A DNA stretch of 64,000 nt, from NCBI RefSeq assembly GCF_003669015.1, contig NZ_CP033069.1:4102501-4166500 (forward strand), read 5' to 3'. The notes under the pieces are model-generated. The model worked only from the letters and a program-made list of their open reading frames with translations, was not told the origin of the DNA and ran no database searches. Shown piece after piece: positions 25,799 to 35,578 of the stretch (its first letter is position 1; each line of letters starts with the position of its first letter). Made by a program: the position numbers and the translations under genes. Origin of the DNA: Acidovorax sp. 1608163 (lineage in GTDB: Bacteria; Pseudomonadota; Gammaproteobacteria; Burkholderiales; Burkholderiaceae_C).

Positions 25799-26868
25799 CA
25801 GAACTCGCTGTCACCCCCCTCACCCTCGACGGCGCCACCGGCGAGGGCGGCGGGCAAATCCTGCGCACAGGCCTGGCCCTTTCCATGGTCACGGGCCGGC
25901 CGCTGCACATCACGCGCATCCGCGCCGGGCGGCCCAAGCCGGGGCTGATGCGCCAGCACCTGGCCTGCGTGCAAGCGGCGGTGGCCGTGTGCGGCGGGCA
26001 GGCCGAGGGTGCTGAGCTGAACTCGCAAACGCTGGTGTTCACACCCGGCGTGGTGCGTGCGGGCGACTACCGTTTTCAGATCGCCACTGCAGGCAGTTGC
26101 CTACTGGTGCTGCAGACGGTACTGCCCGCGCTGATGCTGGCCGATGCCCCCAGCAAGGTCGAACTGATGGGCGGCACGCACAACCCGATGGCACCGCCGT
26201 TTGATTTTTTGGAGCGCGCCTTTGCGCCGTTGGTGCGGCGCCTGGGCGTGGGGCTGGAGCTGGAGCTCAAGCGCCGTGGCTTCTTTCCTGCGGGCGGCGG
26301 CGAGCTGGTGGCGCGCATCACGCCCACGGCATCCACCCAGCAGCCGCTGGTGCCCGTGGATGTGCTGACACGCGGCCCGCTGCAAAGCGCCTGGGGCGAG
26401 GCACTGACGCCCGGCATCTCGCGCGGGGTGGCGGTGCGCGAGCTGCAGACCCTGGGCCAGCGCATGGGCTGGACACAGGAGTCAGGCCAACTGCGCCAGC
26501 CGCCCACACGGCAGAACGAGGGGCCCGGCAATGCGCTCATCGCCACGCTGGAGCATGCGCACATCACCGAGGTGTTTTGCCAGCTGGGCGAGCGCAGCCT
26601 GTCGGCCGAGCAGGTGGCCAAGCGGCTGGTGGACGAGGTGCGCGCCTACCAGCGCAGCGCGGGCGCTCTGGGGCTGCACCTGGCCGACCAGTGGATGCTG
26701 CCGCTGGCTTTGGCTGTGTGGCGCAGTGGCCAGGCGGCCAGCTACACCTGCAGCGAGGTGACACAGCACACGGCTACCAATGCGCAGACGATTGCGCTGG
26801 GGCTGCCGGTGCGCGTGCAGATCACCCCCGCAGAGCGGGCCATGCATGTCGAGATTGCACCCGCGTAA
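25795..26868 (+). CDS. rtcA: RNA 3'-terminal phosphate cyclase RtcA
   Basis: A 357-residue ATP-dependent enzyme that converts RNA 3'-phosphates to 2',3'-cyclic phosphates through an AMP-histidine intermediate. The N-terminal signature LDGATGEGGGQILRTGLALS and IRAGRPKPGL are present, as are LKRRGFFPAGGGE and the nucleophile region VTQHTATNAQT, with His about 325 as the probable adenylated residue. Length is near that of E. coli RtcA. The four-base overlap with rlaP shows tight coupling. It is the last gene of the operon; a small ATGCCGC-agt-GCGGCAT hairpin lies 17 bases downstream but lacks a T-run. Confidence 0.95.
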   Translation: MTELAVTPLTLDGATGEGGGQILRTGLALSMVTGRPLHITRIRAGRPKPGLMRQHLACVQAAVAVCGGQAEGAELNSQTLVFTPGVVRAGDYRFQIATAGSCLLVLQTVLPALMLADAPSKVELMGGTHNPMAPPFDFLERAFAPLVRRLGVGLELELKRRGFFPAGGGELVARITPTASTQQPLVPVDVLTRGPLQSAWGEALTPGISRGVAVRELQTLGQRMGWTQESGQLRQPPTRQNEGPGNALIATLEHAHITEVFCQLGERSLSAEQVAKRLVDEVRAYQRSAGALGLHLADQWMLPLALAVWRSGQAASYTCSEVTQHTATNAQTIALGLPVRVQITPAERAMHVEIAPA

Positions 26869-26987
26869 TCCGTAGCCGATGCTGATGCCGCAGTGCGGCA
26901 TATCCATATCACCCAGACAGCACAACAAGTGGTTCAGAATGCGCGTCACATCCCTCCAACCCAATCCGACACCTCACAGGAGACGCC

Positions 26988-27905
26988 ATGAAAGTTGACA
27001 ACATTCTGCAAACCATCGGCAACACGCCCCACGTGCGCATCAACCGCCTGTTTGGCCCGGGCGCCAACGTGTGGGTGAAGTCCGAGCGCAGCAACCCCGG
27101 CGGCTCCATCAAAGACCGCATTGCGCTGGCCATGGTGGAAGACGCAGAAAAATCGGGCGCGCTGCAGCCCGGCGGCACCATCATCGAGCCCACCAGCGGC
27201 AACACAGGCATTGGCCTGGCGCTGGTGGCGGCCGTGAAGGGCTACCGCCTGATTTTGGTGATGCCCGACAGCATGAGCATTGAGCGCCGTCGCCTGATGC
27301 TGGCCTATGGCGCGCAGTTTGACCTGACCCCGCGCGAGAAGGGCATGAAGGGCGCGATTGCCCGCGCACAAGAGCTGCAGGCGCAGACGCCGGGCGCGTG
27401 GATTCCGCAGCAGTTTGAAAACCCCGCCAACATCGACATCCACGTGCGCACCACGGCGCAGGAAATCCTGGCGGACTTTCCCGATGGGCTGGACGCCATC
27501 ATCACCGGGGTGGGCACGGGCGGCCACCTCTCGGGCACGGCCCGTGTGCTCAAGGCCAAATTCCCACAACTCAAGGTGTTTGCGGTCGAGCCCACGGCCT
27601 CGCCCGTGATCTCGGGCGGCGCACCGGCGCCCCACCCCATCCAGGGCATTGGCGCGGGGTTCATCCCCAAGAACCTGGACACCAGCCTGCTCGACGGCGT
27701 GATCCAGGTCGATGCCGAACCGGCCCGCGAATACGCCCGCCGCTGCGCGCGCGAAGAAGGCATGCTGGTGGGCATTTCGTCGGGCGCCACCCTGGCGGCC
27801 ATCGCCCAAAAACTGCCCGATTTGCCTGCTGGTGCCAAGGTGCTGGGTTTCAACTACGACACGGGCGAGCGCTATCTGTCGGTCGAAGGCTTCTTGCCCG
27901 CCTGA
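26988..27905 (+). CDS. cysK: Cysteine synthase (O-acetylserine sulfhydrylase)
   Basis: A 305-residue PLP enzyme that makes cysteine from O-acetylserine and sulfide. The PLP lysine is Lys42 in [11 protein letters not shown]; the substrate loop [13 protein letters not shown], the phosphate loop [16 protein letters not shown] and VGISSGAT are all present. The pattern and length fit CysK/CysM; the EPTSGNTG motif and compact size favour CysK. It stands alone; a 119-base gap separates it from rtcA, so it probably has its own promoter. An AGGAG site precedes ATG 26988. A family A repeat follows the stop by 16 bases. Confidence 0.92.
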   Translation: MKVDNILQTIGNTPHVRINRLFGPGANVWVKSERSNPGGSIKDRIALAMVEDAEKSGALQPGGTIIEPTSGNTGIGLALVAAVKGYRLILVMPDSMSIERRRLMLAYGAQFDLTPREKGMKGAIARAQELQAQTPGAWIPQQFENPANIDIHVRTTAQEILADFPDGLDAIITGVGTGGHLSGTARVLKAKFPQLKVFAVEPTASPVISGGAPAPHPIQGIGAGFIPKNLDTSLLDGVIQVDAEPAREYARRCAREEGMLVGISSGATLAAIAQKLPDLPAGAKVLGFNYDTGERYLSVEGFLPA

Positions 27906-27920
27906 GACAGGAATACGAGC

Positions 27921-27975
27921 AAAATTGGCCTCTAGCGCTTTATAAATAAGCGCAAGCAGCTATTAAATAGATAGC
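27921..27975 (-). repeat. Family A repeat downstream of cysK
   Basis: In the minus orientation: AATTGGCCTCTAGCGCTT, TATAAATAAGCGC and AGCAGCTATTAAATAGATAG. The AGCGCTT/AAGCGC arms form a hairpin. Confidence 0.8.
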
Positions 27976-28117
27976 GCAACAGGCAGCCACTGCGCTGCCA
28001 CCGGGCCCGCCACATGGCGGGCCTCTTTGCTTTGGACAGGCTCTGCGCGGTGCGCGCCGGTAAAATCACGGCCCCACGACTTTGCAAGCCGCCCGATCGA
28101 CACGGGCCCGCAAGACC

Positions 28118-29836
28118 ATGATCCGACTCTCCGAAATCCGGCTGCCCTTCACCGTGGCCGAAGCCCCCGAGGCGCCGCTGCGCGCCGCCGTCCCGCCCCT
28201 GCTGGGCCTGGCACCGGACGACATTGCCCACATCCACATCTTCAAGCGCAGCTTTGACGCCCGCAAGGCCGACCTGCTGGCGGTCTACATCGTGGACGTG
28301 ACACTGGCCCAGCCCGAGCGCGAGGCCGCGCTGCTGGCCCAGTTTGCTGGCAACCCGCACATCCAGCCCACACCCGACATGGCCTGGCACCCCGTGGGCC
28401 AGGCGCCTGCCGACCTGCCCTTGCGCCCCGTGGTGGTGGGCTTTGGGCCCTGCGGCATTTTTGCGGCGCTGGTGCTGGCGCAGATGGGCTTCAAGCCCAT
28501 CGTGCTGGAGCGCGGCAAGACCGTGCGCGAGCGCACCAAAGACACCTGGGGCCTGTGGCGCAAGCGCGAGCTGCATGCCGAAAGCAACGTGCAGTTTGGC
28601 GAAGGCGGCGCAGGCACCTTCAGCGACGGCAAGCTCTACAGCCAGATCAAGGACCCGCGCCACCTGGGCCGCAAGGTGATGAACGAGTTCGTCAAGGCCG
28701 GTGCGCCCGAAGAAATCCTGTACGTCGCCCACCCGCACATCGGCACCTTCAAGCTGGTGAAGGTGGTGGAGAACCTGCGCGAGCAGATCATTGCGCTGGG
28801 CGGCGAGATCCGCTTTGAGCAGCGCGTGACGGACGTGATCATTGAAGGCACCGGTGAAGCCCGCCACCTGCGCGGCCTGAAGGTGCTGAACCAGGCCACG
28901 GGCGAGACCACCGAGCTGCGGGCCGACCACGTGGTGATGGCGCTGGGCCACAGCTCGCGCGACACCTTTGCCATGCTGTACCAGCGCGGCGTGGCCATGG
29001 AGGCCAAGCCCTTTTCCATCGGCTTTCGCATCGAGCACCCGCAGGGCGTGATCGACCGCGCGCGCTGGGGCCGCCACGCGGGCCACCCGCTGCTGGGCGC
29101 GGCCGACTACAAGCTGGTGCACCACGCTGCCAACGGCCGCGCGGTCTACAGCTTTTGCATGTGCCCCGGAGGCACCGTGGTGGCCGCCACCAGCGAACCG
29201 AACCGCGTGGTGACCAACGGCATGAGCCAGTATTCGCGCAACGAACGCAACGCCAACGCGGGCATGGTGGTGGGCATTGATCCAAGCGACTACCCCAGCG
29301 ACCCCGCTGCGTTTGAGGCCCAGCTGGGCCAAACCTATGGCGTGGAGGCACTGCCTGCCGGGCAGTTTCACCCCCTGGCGGGCAGCGTGCTGCAGCGCCA
29401 GCTTGAATCCAACGCCTTTGTGCTGGGCGGGCGCGACTACAGCGCGCCTGGGCAACTGGTGGGCGACTTCATACGGGGCACGCCGTCCAAGCAACTCGGC
29501 GATGTGGAGCCCTCGTACAAGCCCGGCGTGGCCCTGGGCGACCTGCACGCCGCCCTGCCCGGCTACGCCATCGAGGCGCTGCGCGAGGCCCTGCCCGCGT
29601 TCGGCCGCAAGATCAAGGGCTTTGACATGCACGATGCGGTGCTGACGGGCGTGGAAACGCGCACCTCATCGCCCCTGAAGATCGGGCGCGGCGACAACCT
29701 GCAAAGCCTGAACACCCCCGGCCTGTACCCGGCGGGCGAAGGCGCCAGCTACGCGGGCGGCATTTTGTCGGCGGGGGTGGACGGCATCAAAGTGGGTGAG
29801 GCCGTGGCACGCAGCCTGTTGGGCGTGCAGGGCTGA
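28118..29836 (+). CDS. FAD-dependent oxidoreductase, COG2509 type
   Basis: A 572-residue flavoprotein. An N-terminal domain of about 90 residues (MIRLSEIRLPFTVAEAPE) precedes a Rossmann-type FAD site, VVVGFGPCGIFAALVLAQMG (about residues 103-122), with Glu at the end of the second strand. ESNVQFGEGGAGTFSDGKLY, MALGHSSRDTFAMLY and GEGASYAGGILSAGVDGIKV near the C terminus are characteristic of the uncharacterised FAD dehydrogenases of COG2509. The substrate is unknown. I chose the ATG at 28118, whose product begins as in homologs. A convergent MCP gene ends 34 bases beyond the stop. Confidence 0.88.
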   Translation: MIRLSEIRLPFTVAEAPEAPLRAAVPPLLGLAPDDIAHIHIFKRSFDARKADLLAVYIVDVTLAQPEREAALLAQFAGNPHIQPTPDMAWHPVGQAPADLPLRPVVVGFGPCGIFAALVLAQMGFKPIVLERGKTVRERTKDTWGLWRKRELHAESNVQFGEGGAGTFSDGKLYSQIKDPRHLGRKVMNEFVKAGAPEEILYVAHPHIGTFKLVKVVENLREQIIALGGEIRFEQRVTDVIIEGTGEARHLRGLKVLNQATGETTELRADHVVMALGHSSRDTFAMLYQRGVAMEAKPFSIGFRIEHPQGVIDRARWGRHAGHPLLGAADYKLVHHAANGRAVYSFCMCPGGTVVAATSEPNRVVTNGMSQYSRNERNANAGMVVGIDPSDYPSDPAAFEAQLGQTYGVEALPAGQFHPLAGSVLQRQLESNAFVLGGRDYSAPGQLVGDFIRGTPSKQLGDVEPSYKPGVALGDLHAALPGYAIEALREALPAFGRKIKGFDMHDAVLTGVETRTSSPLKIGRGDNLQSLNTPGLYPAGEGASYAGGILSAGVDGIKVGEAVARSLLGVQG

Positions 29837-29870
29837 GCGCCCACGCTCCCAGTGCCCTGACCCAAACGCC

Positions 29871-31451
29871 TCAGCGCAGCGCCTTGTATTGGCCTTGCGC
29901 TGCGGGCAAGCGGAAGGCCTCGACCAACTCGGCCAGTTGCTGGGCCTGCACCCGCAGGCCGTGCGCGGCGGCGGAGGACTCTTCCACCAGCGCGGCGTTT
30001 TGCTGCGTCATCTGATCGAGCTGCGACACAGCCTCGCCCACCTGGCTCAGGCCCGTGGTCTGCTCGCGCGTGGCGGTGCTGATCTCGCCAATGATGGTGG
30101 CGACCTGCTGCACCGAGTTCACGATCTCGCCCATAGTGCCGCCTGCGGCGTGCACCAGCTGCGTGCCTTCATCCACCTGGCGCACGCTCTCGCTGATCAG
30201 CCCCCCAATCTCTTTGGCGGCCGTGGCCGAGCGCTGGGCCAGGCTGCGGACCTCGCTGGCCACCACGGCAAAGCCCCGGCCTTGCTCGCCTGCGCGGGCG
30301 GCTTCCACAGCGGCGTTCAGCGCCAGGATGTTGGTCTGGAAGGCGATGCCATCGATCACGCTGGTGATGTCGGCAATGCGGCGCGAGGACTGGGAGATAC
30401 CGTCCATGGTGCCCACCACGCGGTCCACCGCCTCGCGCCCGCGCCGGGCCACGTCGCTGGCGCCACCAGCCAGCTGGCTGGCCTGCGCGGCGGCATCGGC
30501 GCTGTGGCGCACGGTGGCCAGCAGCTCTTCCATGCTGGCGGCAATTTCTTCGAGGTTGGAGGCAGTCTGCTCGGTGCGGGCCGACAAGTCGCTGTTGCCT
30601 GCGGCAATTTCACTGCTGGCGCCCGCCACCGAGGTGCTGGCCTGGCGCATGCCCACGACCAACTCACCCAGGCGCGACTGCATGCCGCCCAGGCGCGCCA
30701 GCAAGGCTTGCAACTCATCACGGCTGCCTGCGGCAGATGCGGGTACGGCGGAGGTCAAGTCGCCCTCGGCAATGCGGTCTGTGACGTTGGCCGCATGGGC
30801 CAGGGGGTGCAGGATGGAGCGCGACAGCACCCAGGCGCACAGCAGGCTGAGCGCAAGCCCCAACGCCGAGCCTGCGGCCAGCAAGAAGATGCCCTGGCTG
30901 GCACTGCGGGCCGCGGCTTCGCGGTCCTCAGCCACCAGTTGCTGTTGGAACGCTGCGAGTTTGTCGACGGCATCGGCATAGGCATCCGCCGCAGGGCGCA
31001 GCTGTTTGCCCACGGCATCGGCGGCCAGCGCCTCACCCGCTTTGCGGCGCTTGACCAGATCGTCACGCACCGAACGGAAGGTGTTGCCCGCCTTGTCGAT
31101 CGCATCGAACAGCGCCTGCGATTTGGCATCGTCGGCCAGCACATCCAGGCGCTTGCGCACTTCCGCCGAGCGGGCCGATGTCGCCTTGCGGTCGGCATCG
31201 ATGCGGGCAGCGTAGGCGGGGTTGTCGATCTCCAGCAGAGTCTCGGCGCGCACCGAGCTGAGCACCACAATGGAATGCAGCTCACGCGCGAGCACGGCGC
31301 GCTCTGAGGCTGGGCCGCCCAGTTCATCGGCAATTTGCTGCAAACCAGACAATCGCCAGATGCCCACCGCCGCAGACAAGGATGTGACCAGGCAAACAAT
31401 ACCGAAGGCCAGCGCCAGGCGAACAGCAACGCGCAGATGGGAAATGGACAT
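29871..31451 (-). CDS. Methyl-accepting chemotaxis protein, 4HB type
   Basis: A 526-residue chemoreceptor. Membrane segments lie at about residues 8-30 and 188-212; the periplasmic part between them resembles a 4HB sensor. A HAMP domain leads to the coiled-coil signalling region with the conserved tip [20 protein letters not shown] and [18 protein letters not shown]. It ends QGQYKALR, so no CheR-binding pentapeptide is present. It is a paralog of the receptor at 598-2169, but the sensor domains differ, so the two should detect different ligands. ATG 31451 is preceded by a GAGGGA site. It stands alone on the minus strand. Confidence 0.94.
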   Translation of the reverse strand: MSISHLRVAVRLALAFGIVCLVTSLSAAVGIWRLSGLQQIADELGGPASERAVLARELHSIVVLSSVRAETLLEIDNPAYAARIDADRKATSARSAEVRKRLDVLADDAKSQALFDAIDKAGNTFRSVRDDLVKRRKAGEALAADAVGKQLRPAADAYADAVDKLAAFQQQLVAEDREAAARSASQGIFLLAAGSALGLALSLLCAWVLSRSILHPLAHAANVTDRIAEGDLTSAVPASAAGSRDELQALLARLGGMQSRLGELVVGMRQASTSVAGASSEIAAGNSDLSARTEQTASNLEEIAASMEELLATVRHSADAAAQASQLAGGASDVARRGREAVDRVVGTMDGISQSSRRIADITSVIDGIAFQTNILALNAAVEAARAGEQGRGFAVVASEVRSLAQRSATAAKEIGGLISESVRQVDEGTQLVHAAGGTMGEIVNSVQQVATIIGEISTATREQTTGLSQVGEAVSQLDQMTQQNAALVEESSAAAHGLRVQAQQLAELVEAFRLPAAQGQYKALR

Positions 31452-31674
31452 GAGAAGTCCCTCAATCGAAGGGGTGGAAAACGCTCTGAAACGAACTGGA
31501 GTCACACCGGCGCAAGGCCGATGCCCCCTCAGTGTATCGACACAGTTTGTCAATTTGTAAGAGGGATTTCACACGCCCATGCCCGCGTAAGAATCTCACC
31601 ACAGCCACCGACCCCGGACTTCGATCCGGTTAACGATCTTTTCACAGTGCCCACCCTGCGAGCCAGAAGTCACC

Positions 31675-32664
31675 TCAGTCGAGCTTGACCCCGGCAGCCT
31701 GAATGACCCGGGCCCATTTGGCAGTTTCTGCCTGGATGAATGCATCGCATTCCTGCGGACTGGAGCCCTCGGCAAAGGTGCCCATGTCGGACTCCAGGCG
31801 CTGGGTGACGGCGGGGCTGCGAATGATGCGGGCCACCTCTTCAGACATGCGCTGCACGATCTCACGGGGCACCCCGGCAGGAGCGAGCATGGCGGCCCAG
31901 GTACTGCCCACCAGATCGGGATAGCCCTGCTCTGCAAAGGTCGGGACGTCGGGCAAGGCAGGCAAACGTTTGTCGCTGGCGACGCCAATGAGGCGAATCC
32001 TGCCCGCCTTGGCCGGCTGGATCAGATTGGGTGGAGGGTCCAGAAACAGGGGAATCTGCCCGCCCAGCAGATCGGTCAGTGCCGGTGCGGCACCTTTGTA
32101 CGGCACGTGCACCATATCGGTCTTGGTGACCAGCCGCATCAGCTCGGACGTCAGGTGTGCGGCCGATCCATTGCCCGAAGAGGCGAAGCTCAGCTTGCCC
32201 GGATTGGCCCGCGCGTAAGCCACCAGCTCCGCCGTGGTCTTGAAAGGCGCGTTGGCAGCCACCGCAGCCACCAGTGGCGATACGCCCATGAGCGATACCC
32301 CTACCAGATCTTTGCGAGGGTCGTAGGGCAGCTTGGGGTAGAGCGTGGTGTTGGCCGCGTAGGCCGCAATGACCACCGCAAAGGTATGCCCGTCAGGGGC
32401 TGCCTTGGCCACGGCGTCCACCCCGATGATGCTGTTGGCCCCTGGCTTGTTGTCCACCACCACAGGCTGCCCCAGGCGCTGCTGCAAGCCCACCTGCAGC
32501 AGGCGCGCCATCTGGTCGGTAAAGCCACCGGCCGTGTAGGGCACGACGATGCGTATGGGCTTGCTGGGCCAGGCACTTTGCGCCCAGGACGCCGGGGATA
32601 GCACGGCGCCAGCGGCAAGGCCTGTGCCGCAGCGGATGAAAGCACGGCGGGTATTCAATGGCAT
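31675..32664 (-). CDS. Bug-family solute-binding protein
   Basis: A 329-residue periplasmic TctC/Bug protein. The signal peptide has a twin-Arg-like start (TRRAFIRCGTGLAAGAVLSPA) and cleaves after SWAQ; the mature domain begins SAWPSKPIRIVVPYTAGGFTDQMAR. AVAKAAPDGHTFAV, HVPYKGAAPALTDLLGG and LPDVPTFAEQGYP complete the Bug pattern. It lies last in the minus-strand catabolic cluster, next to a second Bug gene and behind etfA, so it may deliver the acid degraded by the cluster; no membrane partners are encoded here. Start at ATG 32664, with GGAGAC upstream. Confidence 0.92.
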   Translation of the reverse strand: MPLNTRRAFIRCGTGLAAGAVLSPASWAQSAWPSKPIRIVVPYTAGGFTDQMARLLQVGLQQRLGQPVVVDNKPGANSIIGVDAVAKAAPDGHTFAVVIAAYAANTTLYPKLPYDPRKDLVGVSLMGVSPLVAAVAANAPFKTTAELVAYARANPGKLSFASSGNGSAAHLTSELMRLVTKTDMVHVPYKGAAPALTDLLGGQIPLFLDPPPNLIQPAKAGRIRLIGVASDKRLPALPDVPTFAEQGYPDLVGSTWAAMLAPAGVPREIVQRMSEEVARIIRSPAVTQRLESDMGTFAEGSSPQECDAFIQAETAKWARVIQAAGVKLD

Positions 32665-32777
32665 GGGAGTCTCCTGGGGGTAAGAGTGAAGAGTTTGTTT
32701 ACGAGCCTTTGCCAATGCCCAGGGGCTTCCGAGCCATGCTCAACGACGCCAGGGCATCCGCACTGTCACAGTCGATG

Positions 32778-33755
32778 TCACTGCGCGGCCAGGCCCAGGC
32801 GATCAATCAACACCTTGTCCTTGGCAAAGGTGTCCTTGGCCCACTGGGCATAGTCCGCCCCCGAGCGGTACCAGGACTCTTGGTTGAGCTGCTTGAGCAC
32901 CTCTGCATGGCGAGGATCGTCCATGGCCTTCTTGAAGGCGTTGTGCAGCTTGGCCGCGATGGCAGGGTCCATGCCCTTGGGACCCACCAGGCCGTAGGGC
33001 GAAGTGGAGACCACTCCATAGCCCAGCTCCTTGGCCGTGGGCACGTCAGGCCAGCGGGCAGAGCGCTTTTCGCCAAAGGTCAGCAGCAAGCGCATTTGAC
33101 CTGCCTCCACATAGGTGTCCCAGCCCGAGGCATCGCTGGATGCCGTCACATGGCCGCCGAGCAGGGCCTGCTGCAAATCCGCATTCCCTTTGAACGGCAC
33201 ATGGTTGAGCGTGACCTTGGCGTTGATGGCCAGCTCTTCCACCAGCAGATGGGGGGACGAACCGATGCCTGTTGAACCGTATTCGACCTTACCGGGACTC
33301 TTACGCGCTGCGGCGATGTACTCGTGGAACGTCTTGTAGGGCGAATCCGAGCGCACGGTGAAGCCGAAGGTGTAGCCCGACAGACCGATGATGTAGGTGA
33401 AATCGGTCAGCGGATTCCAGGCCGTTTTTTGCATGTGCGCCATGCGCAGCATGGACATGGGGAACTGCGTGATGGTGTAGCCATCGGGCTTGGCGGTGCG
33501 GGCCATGACACCGGGGCCCAGGGTGCCGCCAGCACCCGGCTTGTTCTCCACGATGATGGACTGCCCTAGCTGCTTGCCCGCCAGATCGGCCAGGGTGCGC
33601 ATGTGGCGGTCGGTTGGGCCACCTGCCGGGAAAGGCACGATCAGGGTGATGGGCTTGGTGGGGAACTCCTGCGCCTGTGCACTGCCCATGCAGGCACCGG
33701 CCAGCATTGTCAGCCCCATCGATAGCAGGCTGCGGCGGCTTGAGAAGTGGGTCAT
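32778..33755 (-). CDS. Bug-family solute-binding protein
   Basis: A 325-residue periplasmic binding protein of the TctC/Bug family. Its signal peptide is RRSLLSMGLTMLAGACMGSA with cleavage after AQA, followed by EFPTKPITLIVPFPAGGPTDRHMR. Landmarks include MARTAKPDGYTITQF, HVPFKGNADLQQALLGG and RWPDVPTAKELGYG. It is located 43 bases behind etfA in the catabolic operon and directly ahead of another Bug gene. Which substrate it binds is unknown; the neighbourhood suggests an organic acid. ATG 33755 has a GGAGAC site. Confidence 0.92.
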   Translation of the reverse strand: MTHFSSRRSLLSMGLTMLAGACMGSAQAQEFPTKPITLIVPFPAGGPTDRHMRTLADLAGKQLGQSIIVENKPGAGGTLGPGVMARTAKPDGYTITQFPMSMLRMAHMQKTAWNPLTDFTYIIGLSGYTFGFTVRSDSPYKTFHEYIAAARKSPGKVEYGSTGIGSSPHLLVEELAINAKVTLNHVPFKGNADLQQALLGGHVTASSDASGWDTYVEAGQMRLLLTFGEKRSARWPDVPTAKELGYGVVSTSPYGLVGPKGMDPAIAAKLHNAFKKAMDDPRHAEVLKQLNQESWYRSGADYAQWAKDTFAKDKVLIDRLGLAAQ

Positions 33756-33798
33756 GTTTGTCTCCTGTAGTTATGAACGGATATGACAGCCACTGGAC

Positions 33799-34731
33799 TC
33801 AGAGCGCCTTGACCAATTCAGGCACAGCCGTGAACAGATCGGCCTCCAGCCCATAGTCGGCCACGCTGAAGATCGGCGCCTCAGGGTCCTTGTTGATCGC
33901 CACGATCACCTTGGAGTCCTTCATGCCCGCCAAGTGCTGGATGGCACCCGAGATGCCGGCCGCGATGTACAGCTGCGGTGCCACGATCTTGCCGGTCTGG
34001 CCCACTTGCAGGTCGTTCGGGGCGTAGCCTGCATCCACCGCAGCGCGGCTGGCGCCGATGGCGGCGCCCAGCTTGTCGGCCAGCGGGGTGATGACTTCGT
34101 TGAACTTCTCTGCACTGCCCAGCGCACGGCCACCGGAGACGATGATCTTGGCGGCGGTGAGTTCAGGGCGGTCGTTCTTGGCGATTTCGCTGCCCACGTA
34201 GCTGCTCTTGCCTGCATCGGCGGTCGCAGCGGCGGTTTCGACCGCGGCGCTGCCACCCGTGGCAGCTGCGGCATCAAAGCCGGTGGTGCGCACGGTGATG
34301 ACTTTGACGCTGTCGGCGCTTTGCACGGTGGCAATGGCGTTGCCTGCGTAGATGGGGCGCTCGAAGGTGTCTTGGCTCACCACCTTGGTGATGTCGCTGA
34401 TCTGCGCCACGTCGAGCTTGGCGGCCACGCGGGGGGCCACGTTTTTGCCACCTGCGGTGGCAGGGAACAGGATGTGGCTGTAGTTGCTGGCGATGGCCAG
34501 TACCTGGGCTGCCACGTTCTCGGCCAGGCCGTGGGCCAGGCTTGCTGCGTCGGCGTGGATCACCTTGCTCACACCAGCGATCTGGGCTGCTGCTTGGGCG
34601 GCAGCGCCGGCGTTGTGGCCAGCCACCAGCACGTGCACGTCGCCACCGCAGGCCACAGCGGCCGTGACGGTGTTCAGGGTGGCGCCTTTGATGCTGGCGT
34701 TGTCGTGTTCAGCAATAACGAGTACCGACAT
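33799..34731 (-). CDS. etfA: Electron transfer flavoprotein alpha subunit
   Basis: A 310-residue FAD-binding subunit that accepts electrons from acyl-CoA dehydrogenases and passes them to ETF:ubiquinone oxidoreductase. The N-terminal start [20 protein letters not shown] and the C-terminal FAD motifs [53 protein letters not shown] and [12 protein letters not shown] are all clear. Its ATG directly abuts the etfB stop, so the two are cotranslated. It belongs to the beta-oxidation-like operon that contains two acyl-CoA dehydrogenases, the natural electron donors. Confidence 0.96.
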   Translation of the reverse strand: MSVLVIAEHDNASIKGATLNTVTAAVACGGDVHVLVAGHNAGAAAQAAAQIAGVSKVIHADAASLAHGLAENVAAQVLAIASNYSHILFPATAGGKNVAPRVAAKLDVAQISDITKVVSQDTFERPIYAGNAIATVQSADSVKVITVRTTGFDAAAATGGSAAVETAAATADAGKSSYVGSEIAKNDRPELTAAKIIVSGGRALGSAEKFNEVITPLADKLGAAIGASRAAVDAGYAPNDLQVGQTGKIVAPQLYIAAGISGAIQHLAGMKDSKVIVAINKDPEAPIFSVADYGLEADLFTAVPELVKAL

Positions 34732-35481
34732 TTAGATCACCTTCGCTTCGTTCTTGAGTTTTTCAACGAGGGCCGCCACGTCGGCCACCTTCACACCCGC
34801 GCCGCGCTTGGCGGGCTCGGTCACCTTCAGGGTCTTGAGGCGAGGGGCCACGTCCACGCCGAGGTCTTCGGGCTTGACGGTGTCCAACTGCTTTTTCTTG
34901 GCCTTCATGATGTTGGGCAAGGTGACGTAGCGGGGTTCGTTCAGGCGCAGGTCGGTGGTGATGACGGCGGGCAGCGTCAGGGCCAGGGTTTCCAGGCCGC
35001 CGTCGATTTCGCGGGTCACATTGACCTTGTCAGCGGCCAATTCCACCTTGCTGGCGTTGGTGGCCTGGGGCAAGTCGGCCAGGGCCGCCAGCATCTGGCC
35101 GGTCTGGTTGGCGTCGTCGTCGATGGCTTGTTTGCCCAGGATGATGAGCGCAGGTTGCTCTTTGTCCACCAGGGCCTTGAGCAGCTTGGCCACGGCCAGG
35201 GGTTGCAGTTCGACATCGGTCTCGACCAGGATGGCGCGGTCTGCACCAATCGCCATGGCCGTGCGCAGGGTTTCCTGGCACTGGGCTACGCCGCAGGAGA
35301 CTGCGATGACTTCGGTCACCAGGCCTTTTTCTTTCAGGCGCACTGCCTCTTCAACGGCGATTTCGTCAAAGGGGTTCATGCTCATCTTCACGTTGGCGAT
35401 GTCCACACCCGTGTTGTCCGACTTCACTCGGACCTTCACGTTGTAGTCCACCACGCGCTTGACAGGGACCAGAACTTTCAT
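34732..35481 (-). CDS. etfB: Electron transfer flavoprotein beta subunit
   Basis: A 249-residue ETF beta subunit that binds AMP and pairs with EtfA. The N terminus [40 protein letters not shown] and [34 protein letters not shown] motifs (read as [20 protein letters not shown]) fix the identity. I chose the internal ATG at 35481; the upstream extension is not family-like. It is followed directly by etfA. In this cluster the ETF probably serves the neighbouring acyl-CoA dehydrogenases rather than acting as the only cellular copy. Confidence 0.96.
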   Translation of the reverse strand: MKVLVPVKRVVDYNVKVRVKSDNTGVDIANVKMSMNPFDEIAVEEAVRLKEKGLVTEVIAVSCGVAQCQETLRTAMAIGADRAILVETDVELQPLAVAKLLKALVDKEQPALIILGKQAIDDDANQTGQMLAALADLPQATNASKVELAADKVNVTREIDGGLETLALTLPAVITTDLRLNEPRYVTLPNIMKAKKKQLDTVKPEDLGVDVAPRLKTLKVTEPAKRGAGVKVADVAALVEKLKNEAKVI

Positions 35482-35578
35482 AACCACACACTTTCTTGAG
35501 AGAAAAACACAGGCGAATGACACGCCAGAAAATCAGTACCTGAGCGGTTCGACAACCACCAGAGGCAAACGACAGGGA

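Noticed and set aside
29796..31307. Plus-strand 503-codon frame opposite the MCP
   Set aside because: His/Gly/Ala-rich translation, antisense to a certain receptor gene; typical shadow of high-GC DNA.
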